From NCBI GenBank assembly GCA_947494975.1, contig CANLXA010000005.1, positions 62,001 through 126,000 on the forward strand: DNA of 64,000 nt, read 5' to 3'. Positions 18,068 to 29,646 of this stretch are shown here, one piece after another. The DNA is from an uncultured Roseicyclus sp. (GTDB lineage Bacteria; Pseudomonadota; Alphaproteobacteria; Rhodobacterales; Rhodobacteraceae). The translations under genes and the position numbers were made by a program. The notes under the pieces are model-generated. The model did no database searches, was not told the DNA's origin, and saw nothing but the letters and a program-made list of their open reading frames with translations. How positions within the stretch are numbered: position 1 is the first letter of the stretch; the number at the start of each line of letters is the position of its first letter.

Positions 18068-18910
18068 TTAGCGCCCTTTCTTCTTGGCGTGACGCGAGCG
18101 GATGATCAGCTTCTGCGACGCCTTGTTCTTGTTGCGGGTGCGCTTGCCCTTGGTGTCCACGCCCCAAGGCGTGACCGGCGTACGGCCACCCGAGGTCCGA
18201 CCTTCACCACCACCGTGGGGGTGATCGATCGGGTTCATGGCGACACCGCGAACCGAGGGACGCTTGCCCATGTGACGCACGCGACCGGCCTTGCCGAGGT
18301 TCTGGTTCGAGTTGTCGGGGTTCGACACCGCGCCAACCGTGGCCATGCACTCCTGACGGACCAGCCGAAGCTCACCGCTCGACAGGCGGATCTGGGCATA
18401 GCCCCCGTCACGGCCGACGAACTGGGCATAGGTGCCCGCCGCGCGGGCGATCTGGCCGCCCTTGCCGGGCTTCAGCTCGATATTGTGGACAATCGTGCCG
18501 ATCGGCAGGCCGCTGAACGGCATCGCGTTGCCCGGCTTGATGTCCGCTTTGGTGGACGAGACGACCTTGTCGCCAACCGCCAGACGCTGGGGCGCAAGGA
18601 TATAGGCCTGCTCGCCATCGTCATACTTGACCAGCGCGATGAACGCGGTCCGGTTGGGGTCATATTCGATCCGCTCGACTGTGGCCGAGACGTCGAACTT
18701 CGTCCGCTTGAAATCTACGATGCGGTAAAGGCGCTTGGCCCCACCACCACGACGACGCGCCGTGATCCGTCCGGTGTTGTTCCGGCCGCCCTTCTTCGTC
18801 AGACCCTCGGTGAGGCTCTTGACGGGACGTCCTTTCCACAGCTCCGAACGGTCGATCAGTACCAGCCCACGCTGGCCCGGCGTCGTCGGCTTATACGACT
18901 TGAGTGCCAT
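18068..18910 (-). CDS. rplB: 50S ribosomal protein L2
   Basis: L2 is essential for subunit joining and peptidyl transfer. The 280-aa protein has the conserved [18 protein letters not shown], including the functional His. It is 3 nt from rpsS. It normally follows rplW; here the histidine kinase and a permease remnant intervene and a promoter is predicted at 19048-19076. Confidence 0.97.
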   Translation of the reverse strand: MALKSYKPTTPGQRGLVLIDRSELWKGRPVKSLTEGLTKKGGRNNTGRITARRRGGGAKRLYRIVDFKRTKFDVSATVERIEYDPNRTAFIALVKYDDGEQAYILAPQRLAVGDKVVSSTKADIKPGNAMPFSGLPIGTIVHNIELKPGKGGQIARAAGTYAQFVGRDGGYAQIRLSSGELRLVRQECMATVGAVSNPDNSNQNLGKAGRVRHMGKRPSVRGVAMNPIDHPHGGGEGRTSGGRTPVTPWGVDTKGKRTRNKNKASQKLIIRSRHAKKKGR

Positions 18911-19003
18911 GTTAACTGTCTTCCGTTTTCTGTGCGCCCGACCCCCGGGGCCAGGCTGATGTTAAAGGCCCCCGTAGGTGCCCGTAGAGATGGTCATACA
19001 ACC

Positions 19004-19033
19004 AAAAACGACAGCCCCGGACGAATCCGGGGC
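19004..19033 (-). terminator. Intrinsic terminator or leader attenuator upstream of rplB
   Basis: GCCCCGGA and TCCGGGGC form a perfect 8-bp stem around a UUCG tetraloop on the minus strand, followed after UGUCG by UUUUU. It would end the kinase transcript (stop at 19099). It also lies just downstream of the predicted rplB promoter, so it may act as an attenuator for rplB. Confidence 0.75.
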
Positions 19034-19047
19034 CATGCCGATGGGGT

Positions 19048-19076
19048 CGTTTAGGGGGTTCAAGGAGGGGGGTCAA
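19048..19076 (-). promoter_or_regulatory. Predicted promoter for rplB-rpsS-rplV-rpsC-rplP
   Basis: TTGACC (19076-19071), a 17-bp spacer and TAAACG (19053-19048) give a start near 19040. The AACCCCCTAAACGACCCC context resembles the rpsJ and rpmC promoters. Confidence 0.5.
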
Positions 19077-19098
19077 GTCAACACAAGAGACCGCCCCA

Positions 19099-20331
19099 TC
19101 ACAGCGAGATTGAGAACGTCGCACCCTTGCCGACACCATCGGAATTTACGGCGACGCGACCGCCGTGGGCCTCAACGATCTCGCGCACATTCGCCAGCCC
19201 CAATCCGGTTGAAGACTCGCCACCCGTTGGCTTCGCCGAAAGGGTTTCAAACCGCCCGAAGGCGCGCACAAGATCCCCGTCGGTCAAGCCCTGCCCATCA
19301 TCGATCACCGAGACCTTTTGGCCCTCCGCCACGACGCGCACATTGCCACCCGGATGGGTGTATTTGACCGCGTTGCTAATAAGGTTGTCGACCGCAAGCA
19401 CCATCAACTCCGCATCTACTTCGACAGGAGCGGCCGCCTCGAAATCGCAGGTCAATGTAATCGACTTGCTGTCCGCCGGGCTGCGGTTGGCCTCACAAGC
19501 CATCTCGCAGATTTGGCTCAGATCGACAGAGGCGCGTTGCAGGCTAAGGTTCCGGTCTTCGTCCCGCACACGGGTCAATGTAGCCGTGATCAGGTCAGAC
19601 ACCTGCTCGACTTTACCGATGAGTTTCTCGATGATCGCATCCAGCTTCTCAAGATCAGGTTCTTGGCGCTGCACCTGTGTCTGCGCCAAATCCGCTTGGG
19701 CCAGAACCACCGCCAAGGGGTTTCGCAAATCATGGGCAATGATACCAAGCAACCGCGTCTTGAAGGCGTTGGCCTCTCGCGTGGCCAGATGTGCGGCACT
19801 CAACCGGCAATTTGCCGAAACCAGGTCATCAATCAATTTCTGGCGCTCTTCGTCATGTACTAGGCGCTGCAATTCGGCCTCTGCGCGCATGGCAAAAATC
19901 TGCAAGATGGACTGCACTTTGCTTGGATCCGCAATCTCATCCTTCGAGAACACTGCGATATTGCCGACCACGCGGCCATCGCGATCATGTAATGGGCAGC
20001 CGCAATAGCTTTCGAAATCCGCCTCACGCGGGAAATCATCGGCAAGCTCGTGGGGCACGGTCACTGTGCTGCCCTCATAGGTCAGCTTGCAGGGCGTTCC
20101 GACAAGGTCATAGACGAAACTATCACCGGGCGCGCCGTCACGCAGCGAGCAGATCACCCGCGCGGCGGTCGGTGGGGCGCCCTCACCGATAGACAAAAAT
20201 ACAAACGATGCCGACATCGACGTCTTCAGCGCGTCAACCAACCCGTGCAGGAAATCCAACCCGATCTTGTCGGCCGTACCGCTCGCCACCTGGGTCAGGA
20301 TGTCTCGATAACTCATTCGCGCGTAGGTCAT
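19099..20331 (-). CDS. GAF-domain sensor histidine kinase
   Basis: The 410-aa cytoplasmic kinase has a GAF-like sensor (about residues 20-155), a coiled-coil linker, HisKA with the H-box IIAHDLRNPLAVVL (phospho-acceptor His200) and an HATPase domain with N-box DNLISNAVKYTHPGG, G1 IDDGQGL and G2 STGLGLANVREIVEAHGG. All catalytic boxes are intact. There is no membrane segment and no response regulator in the window, so it is an orphan. The GAF Cys residues (CGCPL) could bind a cofactor. It lies between rplW and rplB. Confidence 0.88.
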   Translation of the reverse strand: MTYARMSYRDILTQVASGTADKIGLDFLHGLVDALKTSMSASFVFLSIGEGAPPTAARVICSLRDGAPGDSFVYDLVGTPCKLTYEGSTVTVPHELADDFPREADFESYCGCPLHDRDGRVVGNIAVFSKDEIADPSKVQSILQIFAMRAEAELQRLVHDEERQKLIDDLVSANCRLSAAHLATREANAFKTRLLGIIAHDLRNPLAVVLAQADLAQTQVQRQEPDLEKLDAIIEKLIGKVEQVSDLITATLTRVRDEDRNLSLQRASVDLSQICEMACEANRSPADSKSITLTCDFEAAAPVEVDAELMVLAVDNLISNAVKYTHPGGNVRVVAEGQKVSVIDDGQGLTDGDLVRAFGRFETLSAKPTGGESSTGLGLANVREIVEAHGGRVAVNSDGVGKGATFSISL

Positions 20332-20440
20332 GTGATAAAGGCCATCTCAAATTCCACTCCGCCAAACGACAAGCCATGTTTTAGCGCGGTCAACACGAAC
20401 GCCACAAGCAAGCATTGACGCGAGTTCCGGTGCCTAAGTG

Positions 20441-20605
20441 TCAAAACAACACCCCCATCGTCCCCAACGACACCACCAGAAACAGCACCGTCATGATCCC
20501 GCCGGACGTCATGAAGTCCGTCACCTTGTAGCCCGCCGGTCCCATGATCAGGGCGTTCACCTGGTGGGTCGGGATCAGGAAGCTGTTCGACGTCGAAACC
20601 GCAAC
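20441..20605 (-). pseudogene. C-terminal remnant of an SLC13-type (DASS) permease
   Basis: Reading leftward from about 20605 to a TGA at 20441, the frame encodes about 54 residues including SNSFLIPTHQVNALIMGPAG, YKVTDFMTSGGIMTVLFLVV and SLGTMGVLF. This matches the last transmembrane part of SLC13/DASS sodium-carboxylate or sulfate symporters. Upstream the frame closes at a TGA about 25 nt further, and no other part of the gene is present. It is a deletion relic marking the break between rplW and rplB. Confidence 0.7.
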
Positions 20606-20675
20606 GTCAGAGCAAAGATCGCAGAGGTGTCACCAACCGCGTTGGCGGACTCCAACGCGCGCAATTCTGAGCACG

Positions 20676-20704
20676 AAAAACCCCGGCTGCTTTCGCAGCC
20701 GGGG
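20676..20704 (-). terminator. Intrinsic terminator after rplW
   Basis: CCCCGGCTGC pairs with GCAGCCGGGG across a GAAA tetraloop, and five U residues follow on the minus strand. It lies 40 nt past the rplW stop and ends the first half of the S10 operon. Confidence 0.9.
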
Positions 20705-20744
20705 TTCCCGATTTGCAAAGGTGGGGTTCACCCCCCGGGATGCA

Positions 20745-21041
20745 TCAAAGACCGGTCGACACGTCGATCGTGTTGCCCTCTTCGAGCGTCACATAGGCCT
20801 TCTTCACGTCTTTGCGTGTGCCCATCTGGCCGCGGAAGCGCTTGACCTTGCCTTTGGTGATGGTCGTGTTCACGGCCTTCACCTTGACCCCGAACACCGT
20901 CTCGACGGCTTCCTTGATCTGCGGCTTGTTCGCATCCATCGCCACTTCGAAGACCACCGCGCCGTTTTCGGACGCCATGGTGGATTTCTCGGTGATGATC
21001 GGCTTGCGGATCACGTCGTAATGTTTTGCGTCAGCGCTCAT
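20745..21041 (-). CDS. rplW: 50S ribosomal protein L23
   Basis: The 98-aa L23 forms the trigger-factor and SRP docking site. It has [20 protein letters not shown] and [18 protein letters not shown]-type segments. Its ATG overlaps the rplD stop by 4 nt. It is followed by a strong terminator instead of rplB. Confidence 0.97.
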   Translation of the reverse strand: MSADAKHYDVIRKPIITEKSTMASENGAVVFEVAMDANKPQIKEAVETVFGVKVKAVNTTITKGKVKRFRGQMGTRKDVKKAYVTLEEGNTIDVSTGL

Positions 21042-21658
21042 TTCAGGCGAGCCTCCAGTGCTTCGACACCCGCCTTCGTGAGCACCAGCGTGTCACGCTT
21101 GAGGATGTCATAGACGTTTGCGCCCATGGACGGCAGCACGTCGAGGCCGTCGATGTTGCGGGCGGCCATGGCGAAGTTTGCATCCACGTCGGCACCATCG
21201 ATGATCAGCGCCCGCTTCCACCCCAGCTCCTTGACCTGTTTGGCCAGGGCGGAGGTCTTGGCGTTGTCCATCGCGGCGCTGTCGATGATCACCAGGCTGC
21301 CTTCGGCGGCCTTGGCGCTCAGCGCGTGACGCAGACCCAGCTTGCGGAACTTCTTTGTCAGCTCGTGGCCGTGGCTGCGGGGCGTCGGCCCCTTGTAGAC
21401 ACCACCCCCCCGGAAGATCGGCGCCGAGCGCGCGCCGTGGCGTGCGCCACCCGTGCCCTTCTGGCGATAGATCTTCTTGGTGGAATAGCTGACTTCCTTG
21501 CGGGTCTTCACCTTGTGGGTGCCGGCCTGCGCATTGTTGCGCTGCCAGCGGACGACGCGATGCAGGATATCGGCGCGCGGCTCCAGCCCGAACAGGGCTT
21601 CGTCCAGGTCGACCGATCCGGCTTTCTTGCCGTCAAGTTTGATGACGTCGACTTTCAT
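21038..21658 (-). CDS. rplD: 50S ribosomal protein L4
   Basis: L4 (206 aa) lines the exit tunnel; in gammaproteobacteria it also represses the S10 operon. The tunnel loop [20 protein letters not shown] is present and unaltered. ATG overlaps the rplC stop by 4 nt. Confidence 0.97.
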   Translation of the reverse strand: MKVDVIKLDGKKAGSVDLDEALFGLEPRADILHRVVRWQRNNAQAGTHKVKTRKEVSYSTKKIYRQKGTGGARHGARSAPIFRGGGVYKGPTPRSHGHELTKKFRKLGLRHALSAKAAEGSLVIIDSAAMDNAKTSALAKQVKELGWKRALIIDGADVDANFAMAARNIDGLDVLPSMGANVYDILKRDTLVLTKAGVEALEARLK

Positions 21659-22557
21659 GCTTCATCGTCCTTCTTCTCGGCATCGCCACCTTCGGCGGCG
21701 TCAGAACCAGCGTCACCCTCGGGGGCGGCGTCGCCTTGGGCAGCAATCTCGGCTTCCGCGGCTTTCAGCGCCTCGGCTTCCGCGGCGGCCTGCTCTTCGG
21801 CCAGGCGCTTGGCTTCGGCTTCGGCTTCCGCAGCGGCGGCAGCAGCAGCTTCCTCGGCGGCTTTCGCAGCTTCCGCAGCGGCGGAGGCCAGGGCGGCGGG
21901 CAGAATGGCGTTCTCGGGGAACGGCTTCTTGACCGCATCCTTGACCGTCACCCAACCGCCCTTGGAGCCGGGAACGGCGCCTTTGACCATGATCAGGCCA
22001 CGGTCGCTATCGGTCTTGACCACCTGAAGGTTCTGCGTCGTAACCCGCGCCGCCCCCATGTGACCGGCCATCTTCTTGCCTTTGAAGACGCGGCCGGGAT
22101 CCTGACACTGGCCCGTGGAGCCGTGCGAGCGGTGCGAGATCGACACACCGTGCGAGGCGCGCAGACCACCGAAGTTCCAGCGTTTCATCGCACCGGCAAA
22201 GCCCTTGCCGATCGACGTGCCCGTGACATCCACGAACTGCCCTTCGAAGTAATGGTCGGCGATGATCTCTTCGCCCACTTCGATCAGGTTGTCGGGGTCC
22301 ACGCGGAATTCCACCAGCTTGCGCTTGGGTTCCACACTCGCCTTGGCAAAGTGCCCGCGCATCGGCGCGGAGGTCCGCTTGGCCTTGGCCGTCCCCGCGC
22401 CCAGCTGAACGGCCGAATAGCCGTCGCTGTCGGAGGTCTTCTTGGCCACCACCTGCAATTTATCCAATTGAAGAACGGTCACAGGGATCTGCTTGCCGTC
22501 TTCCATGAAAAGCCGGGTCATGCCGACTTTTTTCGCGATCACACCAGAGCGCAACAT
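21655..22557 (-). CDS. rplC: 50S ribosomal protein L3 with long Ala/Glu-rich C-terminal tail
   Basis: L3 nucleates large-subunit assembly. Residues 1-215 are a normal L3, with [20 protein letters not shown] and the Gln ([12 protein letters not shown]) that is methylated by PrmB. Residues from about 216 to 300 form a low-complexity tail of [14 protein letters not shown]-like repeats predicted to be a long helix, ending in an acidic [15 protein letters not shown] stretch. Most L3 proteins end near residue 210-240. The base composition of the tail (GCG/GAG-rich) is repetitive. Confidence 0.97.
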   Translation of the reverse strand: MLRSGVIAKKVGMTRLFMEDGKQIPVTVLQLDKLQVVAKKTSDSDGYSAVQLGAGTAKAKRTSAPMRGHFAKASVEPKRKLVEFRVDPDNLIEVGEEIIADHYFEGQFVDVTGTSIGKGFAGAMKRWNFGGLRASHGVSISHRSHGSTGQCQDPGRVFKGKKMAGHMGAARVTTQNLQVVKTDSDRGLIMVKGAVPGSKGGWVTVKDAVKKPFPENAILPAALASAAAEAAKAAEEAAAAAAAEAEAEAKRLAEEQAAAEAEALKAAEAEIAAQGDAAPEGDAGSDAAEGGDAEKKDDEA

Positions 22558-22572
22558 ATCCAGAGGCCCCCC

Positions 22573-22887
22573 TTAAACCTTGATCTCGACATCCACGCCG
22601 GCGGCGAGGTCGAGCTTCATCAGCGCGTCCACCGTCTGCGGGGTCGGATCAACGATATCGAGCAGACGCTTGTGGGTGCGGATCTCCCACTGGTCGCGGC
22701 TCTTCTTGTCCACGTGCGGACCACGCAGAACGGTAAACTTCTCGATCTTGTTCGGCAGCGGGATCGGGCCACGCACCTGCGCACCGGTGCGCTTGGCCGT
22801 GTTTACGATTTCCTGCGTGGAAGCGTCGAGAACCCGATAATCAAACGCCTTGAGGCGGATACGGATATTCTGGCTGGCAATCGCCAT
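22573..22887 (-). CDS. rpsJ: 30S ribosomal protein S10
   Basis: S10 (NusE) is both a 30S head protein and an antitermination factor. The 104-aa protein contains [20 protein letters not shown] and the [20 protein letters not shown] loop. It is the first gene of the S10 operon, behind a predicted promoter at 23011-23039. Confidence 0.97.
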   Translation of the reverse strand: MAIASQNIRIRLKAFDYRVLDASTQEIVNTAKRTGAQVRGPIPLPNKIEKFTVLRGPHVDKKSRDQWEIRTHKRLLDIVDPTPQTVDALMKLDLAAGVDVEIKV

Positions 22888-23010
22888 GCTTGTCCCCTTC
22901 TAACGGGGTGTCAACGGATTGGACGATACAGGCTCATCCTGCACCCTCGTCGCGTCTTTTTCAGCCAACGAAAAAAGGCACGCCGTGGCGCACCCCCGTT
23001 GGATGTGGGG

Positions 23011-23039
23011 CGTATAGGGGGAATCGTGTGGTGGGGCAA
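23011..23039 (-). promoter_or_regulatory. Predicted promoter for rpsJ-rplC-rplD-rplW
   Basis: TTGCCC (23039-23034), a 17-bp spacer and TATACG (23016-23011) give a start near 23003. The TTCCCCCTATACGCCCC context is almost the same as at rpmC. Confidence 0.6.
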
Positions 23040-23122
23040 GAGCGATTTGCCCCGTAGACCTGGCTTTCAGCCCGAACTCCCAAACCGCAGGGCGGGACTT
23101 GTCCCGCGGGATCACAAGGCCT

Positions 23123-23258
23123 CGCCATCGACGGGCCGGGGGCTGTCGATCCAACAGAGGTTCAGGCCACTTTATACCCGCCAAGTCCCTCTACCGAATT
23201 TTTGGAGCGCCAAGCCTCACCCAAATCGACAGGCCGCCGGACAGGCCCGTCGATGGCG
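23123..23258. repeat. Long imperfect inverted repeat upstream of the S10 operon
   Basis: CGCCATCGACGGGCC at 23123-23137 is perfectly inverted as GGCCCGTCGATGGCG at 23244-23258, and the inner arms CTGTCGAT (23143-23150) and ATCGACAG (23225-23232) continue the pairing. The loop is about 74 bp. Either strand could form a hairpin RNA of about 136 nt. Confidence 0.6.
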
Positions 23259-23313
23259 GGGCGGCTCCGCCGCTGTTAACCCGCTTGGGTGGTTCGCTTA
23301 GTGGCGTTGCGCT

Positions 23314-23958
23314 TTACGCCACCAACGGGCAGCGAAGCACTTGTAGCTTCTTTAGGAGGCCTGCTTCTTTGAGCGCTGTGTGGAGGCGGTCGGATAAGAA
23401 CAGTGATTTGGAGAAATTGGGGTCTCTCCACAGGTCGGGACCCTTTGCCACATCTGCATCGAACACGAAATCCCCATCGACGGCCTCCGGTCGTGGAATT
23501 GCGAGGTGCTTCGTGTCTTCATAGGGAGGCACCTCGAAATTGCGTGACTTCTCGCGCAGGAAGCCCTCTTTCCAATTTCCAATCCAGATGGCGTGCCACT
23601 CGCCCTCAAACGGCGTTTTCTTGTCGCGTTTCAGCAAGGTGACAGGCCAGGATTTGAGCCGTCCAAGATCAAACTGCTTCAACACGTCCAAAAATTCGCG
23701 AGAGATGGTCAGGAACACTGACGCAACATGTATCGCTTTGAGTGTTTTTCCTCTCGCTCCAGCCATCGGCGGGTCGACCCAGAAAGTTTGTGGGAAGACT
23801 GAAGTGTCCACGTCATCTCTTCTCGCATATTCCCGCCAAACCTCATTGCGCTCGTCAACCGTCATCTGCTCCAACATGTCGGCGGTGAACCCGTAGCGCG
23901 AGTGCATTTCGCCAAGGACGCGAAGGTACCAGATGTCTTGCTCTTTTGTTTCGCTCAT
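23314..23958 (-). CDS. Imm11-like (DUF1629) immunity-family protein
   Basis: The 214-aa start MSETKEQDIWYLRVLGEMHS at 23958 is preferred; an upstream extension is low-complexity. The motifs SREFLDVLKQFDLGRLK in the middle and FLSDRLHTALKEAGLLKKLQ at the C-terminus match Imm11-type proteins, which neutralise polymorphic toxins. No toxin gene is adjacent, so it is an orphan immunity protein or a repurposed relative. GC content and codon use are lower than in the flanking ribosomal genes. Confidence 0.55.
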   Translation of the reverse strand: MSETKEQDIWYLRVLGEMHSRYGFTADMLEQMTVDERNEVWREYARRDDVDTSVFPQTFWVDPPMAGARGKTLKAIHVASVFLTISREFLDVLKQFDLGRLKSWPVTLLKRDKKTPFEGEWHAIWIGNWKEGFLREKSRNFEVPPYEDTKHLAIPRPEAVDGDFVFDADVAKGPDLWRDPNFSKSLFLSDRLHTALKEAGLLKKLQVLRCPLVA

Positions 23959-24471
23959 ATCCGCTCTCAAATCCCTTTTCCGCCAGCCTTCGCAATCATT
24001 CTGACGTCCCATAGGTGGGGCGCAACCCACGCGCGCCCGTTTTCGAAAACGGGTGGGACGCGCTTGCGAAAGCGCGTGTTCGAGGGTCGTTTGAACGGCC
24101 TTACCGCACCTCCTCGGGCCTCTCGCCACTCCTTGCAGCGGTAAATTTGGGGCGTTTTGCGAATTAAAAGGGGGTCAAAAGGATCCGGTTTTTCGTTTTC
24201 GACCAGAGGGATAGCCGCCCCGCTCAACCTTGATAAGGGGCGAAGTGGGCGCAGAAGAGGGCCCCGCTTGGTGGGGCCGGTCAAGCGACCAGGCTGAGGA
24301 TGTCTGTCGCCGTCGAAAGGGGACAAGCGCAGGCCGAAAGGAAGCGGCCCTGCCCGGCTCCCATCGCGCCACCACCTCCCGGCAAGTTCCTCGGCCTCCC
24401 AGGGAACGACTTCGCCTCTGGCGGGTTTCCTCCGCATCAGATCGACCAAATTCCGAATGGAGGAGAAAGCC
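23959..24471. other. 513-bp intergenic region with two perfect palindromes
   Basis: The region between the Imm11-like gene and the YciE-like gene holds an 18-bp palindrome CCCGTTTTCGAAAACGGG at 24036-24053, a perfect 8-bp stem with GCGA loop (ACGCGCTT/AAGCGCGT) at 24058-24077, and a GGCCCCGC/GTGGGGCC hairpin near 24262-24280. I see no supported gene. It must contain divergent promoters, none of which I can place with confidence. Confidence 0.55.
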
Positions 24472-24966
24472 ATGGCCATTGCCAATCTCAAAGACGTCTA
24501 TCACGACCAGCTTCAGGACCTCTACAGTGCCTGCAAGCAATCCATGGAGGTCACGACGGAATTGGGTCGCGCCGCCAAAAATGACGAGCTGCAGCGCGCC
24601 CTGAACGACGCCGTGCAAGGCATCGCAGAGGGCATGGAGAAGGTCGCGGAACTCTGCAACGACCATGGCATCGACCCCAATGGCGAGCATTGCAAAGGCA
24701 TGGAAGGTCTTGTGAAAGAGGCGCGGGCCCATGGCCTCGACGACAGCATCACCGATGCCGACGCCCGCGACGCGATGATCATCACGCAATATCAGCGCAT
24801 GGCCCATTATGCGATTGCGGGCTATGGCTGCCTGCGCGCCTTCGCCAACCGCCTGGGTCTCGACGGCGACGGTGCGGTGCTTTCGGACTGCCTCGACGCC
24901 TCCTATGATGGCGACCGCCGCATGACCGACATCGCGACCGGGGGCGTGAACGAAGCTGCGGCCTGA
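24472..24966 (+). CDS. YciE/YciF-type ferroxidase-family protein (DUF892)
   Basis: The 164-aa start MAIANLKDVYHDQLQDLYSA at 24472 has GGAGGAGA upstream. The helical pattern HDQLQDLYSACKQSMEVTTE and later ITQYQRMAHYAIAGYG with Glu/His/Asp residues fits the ferritin-like DUF892 family, often induced by stress and thought to bind di-iron. One of the usual Glu ligands appears replaced by Cys or Gln (LYSACKQ in place of LYSAEKQ), so metal binding is uncertain. Confidence 0.7.
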   Translation: MAIANLKDVYHDQLQDLYSACKQSMEVTTELGRAAKNDELQRALNDAVQGIAEGMEKVAELCNDHGIDPNGEHCKGMEGLVKEARAHGLDDSITDADARDAMIITQYQRMAHYAIAGYGCLRAFANRLGLDGDGAVLSDCLDASYDGDRRMTDIATGGVNEAAA

Positions 24967-24991
24967 TCCGGCGCCAATGCCTGTCCGAAAG

Positions 24992-25017
24992 GTCGCCCCG
25001 CCTCGGGGCGGCTTTTT
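24992..25017 (+). terminator. Intrinsic terminator after the YciE-like gene
   Basis: CGCCCCG and CGGGGCG form a tight stem with a 3-nt loop, followed by GCUUUUU on the plus strand, 25 nt past the stop codon. Confidence 0.85.
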
Positions 25018-25104
25018 CGTATGAGGCCGCTGCCCCCGCCGGATCATGGTTACTGTTTCGTTAACGCGATCCGGGTTTCCGTTTTATAACAGGCGCTTGA
25101 GTAT

Positions 25105-25124
25105 CTTGTGCAAGCTTGCACAAG
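25105..25124. repeat. 20-bp perfect palindrome, copy 1
   Basis: CTTGTGCAAG followed by its exact inverse CTTGCACAAG lies just beyond the distal terminator of the tuf1 3' flank. The same palindrome is at 56064-56083. It could be a protein-binding site or the edge of the conversion tract. Confidence 0.7.
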
Positions 25125-25140
25125 GACGGGGGCGGACAGG

Positions 25141-25169
25141 AAAAAGGCCCCGCGTTTGGCGGGGCCTTT
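25141..25169 (-). terminator. Distal terminator in the tuf1 3' flank
   Basis: AAAGGCCCCGC pairs with GCGGGGCCTTT-like sequence (loop CAAA), followed on the minus strand by UUUUUCC. It lies about 180 nt past the tuf stop. Confidence 0.8.
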
Positions 25170-25286
25170 GCTTTGATTGGCAACCGGGGTGGTCGGCGCC
25201 GCTCTCGGGATCATTTGGCTTCGCCAAATAACCCTGCCGCAGGTGCCGCTCACTGGTGATCGTCTCCCAGATCAGCCTTTCATGAC

Positions 25287-25308
25287 AAAGGGGCCCGAGG
25301 GCCCCTTT
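25287..25308 (-). terminator. Proximal hairpin after tuf1
   Basis: AAAGGGGCCC and GGGCCCCTTT form a 10-bp stem with a 2-nt loop about 43 nt past the tuf stop. The U-tract is short (UUUGU), so read-through to the distal terminator is plausible. Confidence 0.65.
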
Positions 25309-25350
25309 GCATTACCGGCTCACGCGCATCGGCCGTTCAGGCCGCTACGC

Positions 25351-26526
<1,176 letters not shown>

Positions 26527-26604
26527 CATGGCCTCCTGGGTTGGTGTGCGGACCGCGCGGAACGCGGCCCTACGGTTGGGGCGGGCGGCGTCACCGCCCC
26601 GCCG

Positions 26605-28725
<2,121 letters not shown>

Positions 28726-28788
28726 GGGGATGTCCTAAGGCTTGAGTTTATAACGGATAGCGGCCCCCGGACGGGGCCGCCTGATCGC

Positions 28789-29259
28789 TTACCAGCGGTA
28801 GTGGCTGAACGCGCGGTTGGCGTCGGCCATCTTGTGGGTGTCTTCGCGCTTCTTCACCGCGGAGCCACGCATGTTGACGGCATCGACCAGTTCACCGGCC
28901 AGACGCTCTTCCATCGTGTTCTCGTTGCGGGCCCGGCTGGCGTTGATCAGCCAGCGGATCGCCAGCGCTTCGCGACGCTCGGGGCGCACATCGACGGGCA
29001 CCTGGTAGGTGGCACCACCCACACGGCGCGAGCGCACCTCGACCGCGGGTTTGATGTTGTCGAGCGCTTCGTGGAACACTTCCACCGGCGCGCGCTTCAG
29101 CTTGTCTTCGACGCGATCAAACGCGTTGTAGACGATACGCTCTGCGACCGACTTCTTGCCGTCGATCATCAGGTTGTTCATGAATTTGGTCAGGACCATA
29201 TCGCCAAACTTGGCGTCGGGCAGGACCTGGCGTTTTTCGGCGGCGTGACGACGCGACAT
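28789..29259 (-). CDS. rpsG: 30S ribosomal protein S7
   Basis: S7 (156 aa) nucleates 30S head assembly. It has [20 protein letters not shown] at the start and the signature [20 protein letters not shown]. In E. coli S7 represses the str operon; no leader mimic was examined here. Confidence 0.97.
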   Translation of the reverse strand: MSRRHAAEKRQVLPDAKFGDMVLTKFMNNLMIDGKKSVAERIVYNAFDRVEDKLKRAPVEVFHEALDNIKPAVEVRSRRVGGATYQVPVDVRPERREALAIRWLINASRARNENTMEERLAGELVDAVNMRGSAVKKREDTHKMADANRAFSHYRW

Positions 29260-29274
29260 CGCTCAATCCTTCTC

Positions 29275-29646
29275 TTACTTGGGGCGCTTGGCGCCGTATT
29301 TCGAACGACGCTGGCGACGGTCTTTGACGCCCTGCGTATCAAGCACACCGCGCAGGATGTGGTAGCGGACGCCGGGAAGGTCTTTCACACGGCCGCCACG
29401 GATCAGAACCACGGAGTGTTCCTGAAGGTTGTGGCTTTCACCGGGGATGTAGCTGATGACCTCGTAGCCGTTGGTCAGACGCACCTTCGCAACCTTCCGC
29501 ATGGCCGAGTTCGGCTTCTTCGGAGTGGTCGTGTAGACGCGCGTGCAAACGCCACGTTTTTGCGGGCAGCTCTCCAGGTGCAGCGACTTGGAGCGTTTTA
29601 CTTTGGGCTGCCGCGGTTTGCGGATCAGCTGTTGAATCGTCGGCAT
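29275..29646 (-). CDS. rpsL: 30S ribosomal protein S12
   Basis: S12 (123 aa) monitors decoding. [20 protein letters not shown] and [14 protein letters not shown] are the streptomycin-determining regions; both retain wild-type Lys and Pro residues, and the Asp in KDLPG is the usual methylthiolation site. First gene of the str operon. Confidence 0.98.
   Translation of the reverse strand: MPTIQQLIRKPRQPKVKRSKSLHLESCPQKRGVCTRVYTTTPKKPNSAMRKVAKVRLTNGYEVISYIPGESHNLQEHSVVLIRGGRVKDLPGVRYHILRGVLDTQGVKDRRQRRSKYGAKRPK

Larger units (their letters stand above)
22888..23313 (-). other. Leader and upstream region of the S10 operon (no gene)
   Basis: This 426-bp stretch holds the rpsJ promoter (23011-23039), a leader of about 115 nt with GTCGGCTG-type short structures, and a long imperfect inverted repeat (23123-23258). 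I see no coding frame with a start and ribosome-binding site. Confidence 0.6.

Noticed and set aside
23159-23300. Possible remnant peptide in the inverted-repeat region ending in a Gly-Gly-Tyr-Lys-Val-Ala stretch
   Set aside because: No start codon; closed by a stop directly upstream; no family recognised.
25170-25286. tRNA-like or coding element in the tuf 3' flank
   Set aside because: No cloverleaf pairing, and the open frames lack ribosome-binding sites; kept only as a possible RNA element.
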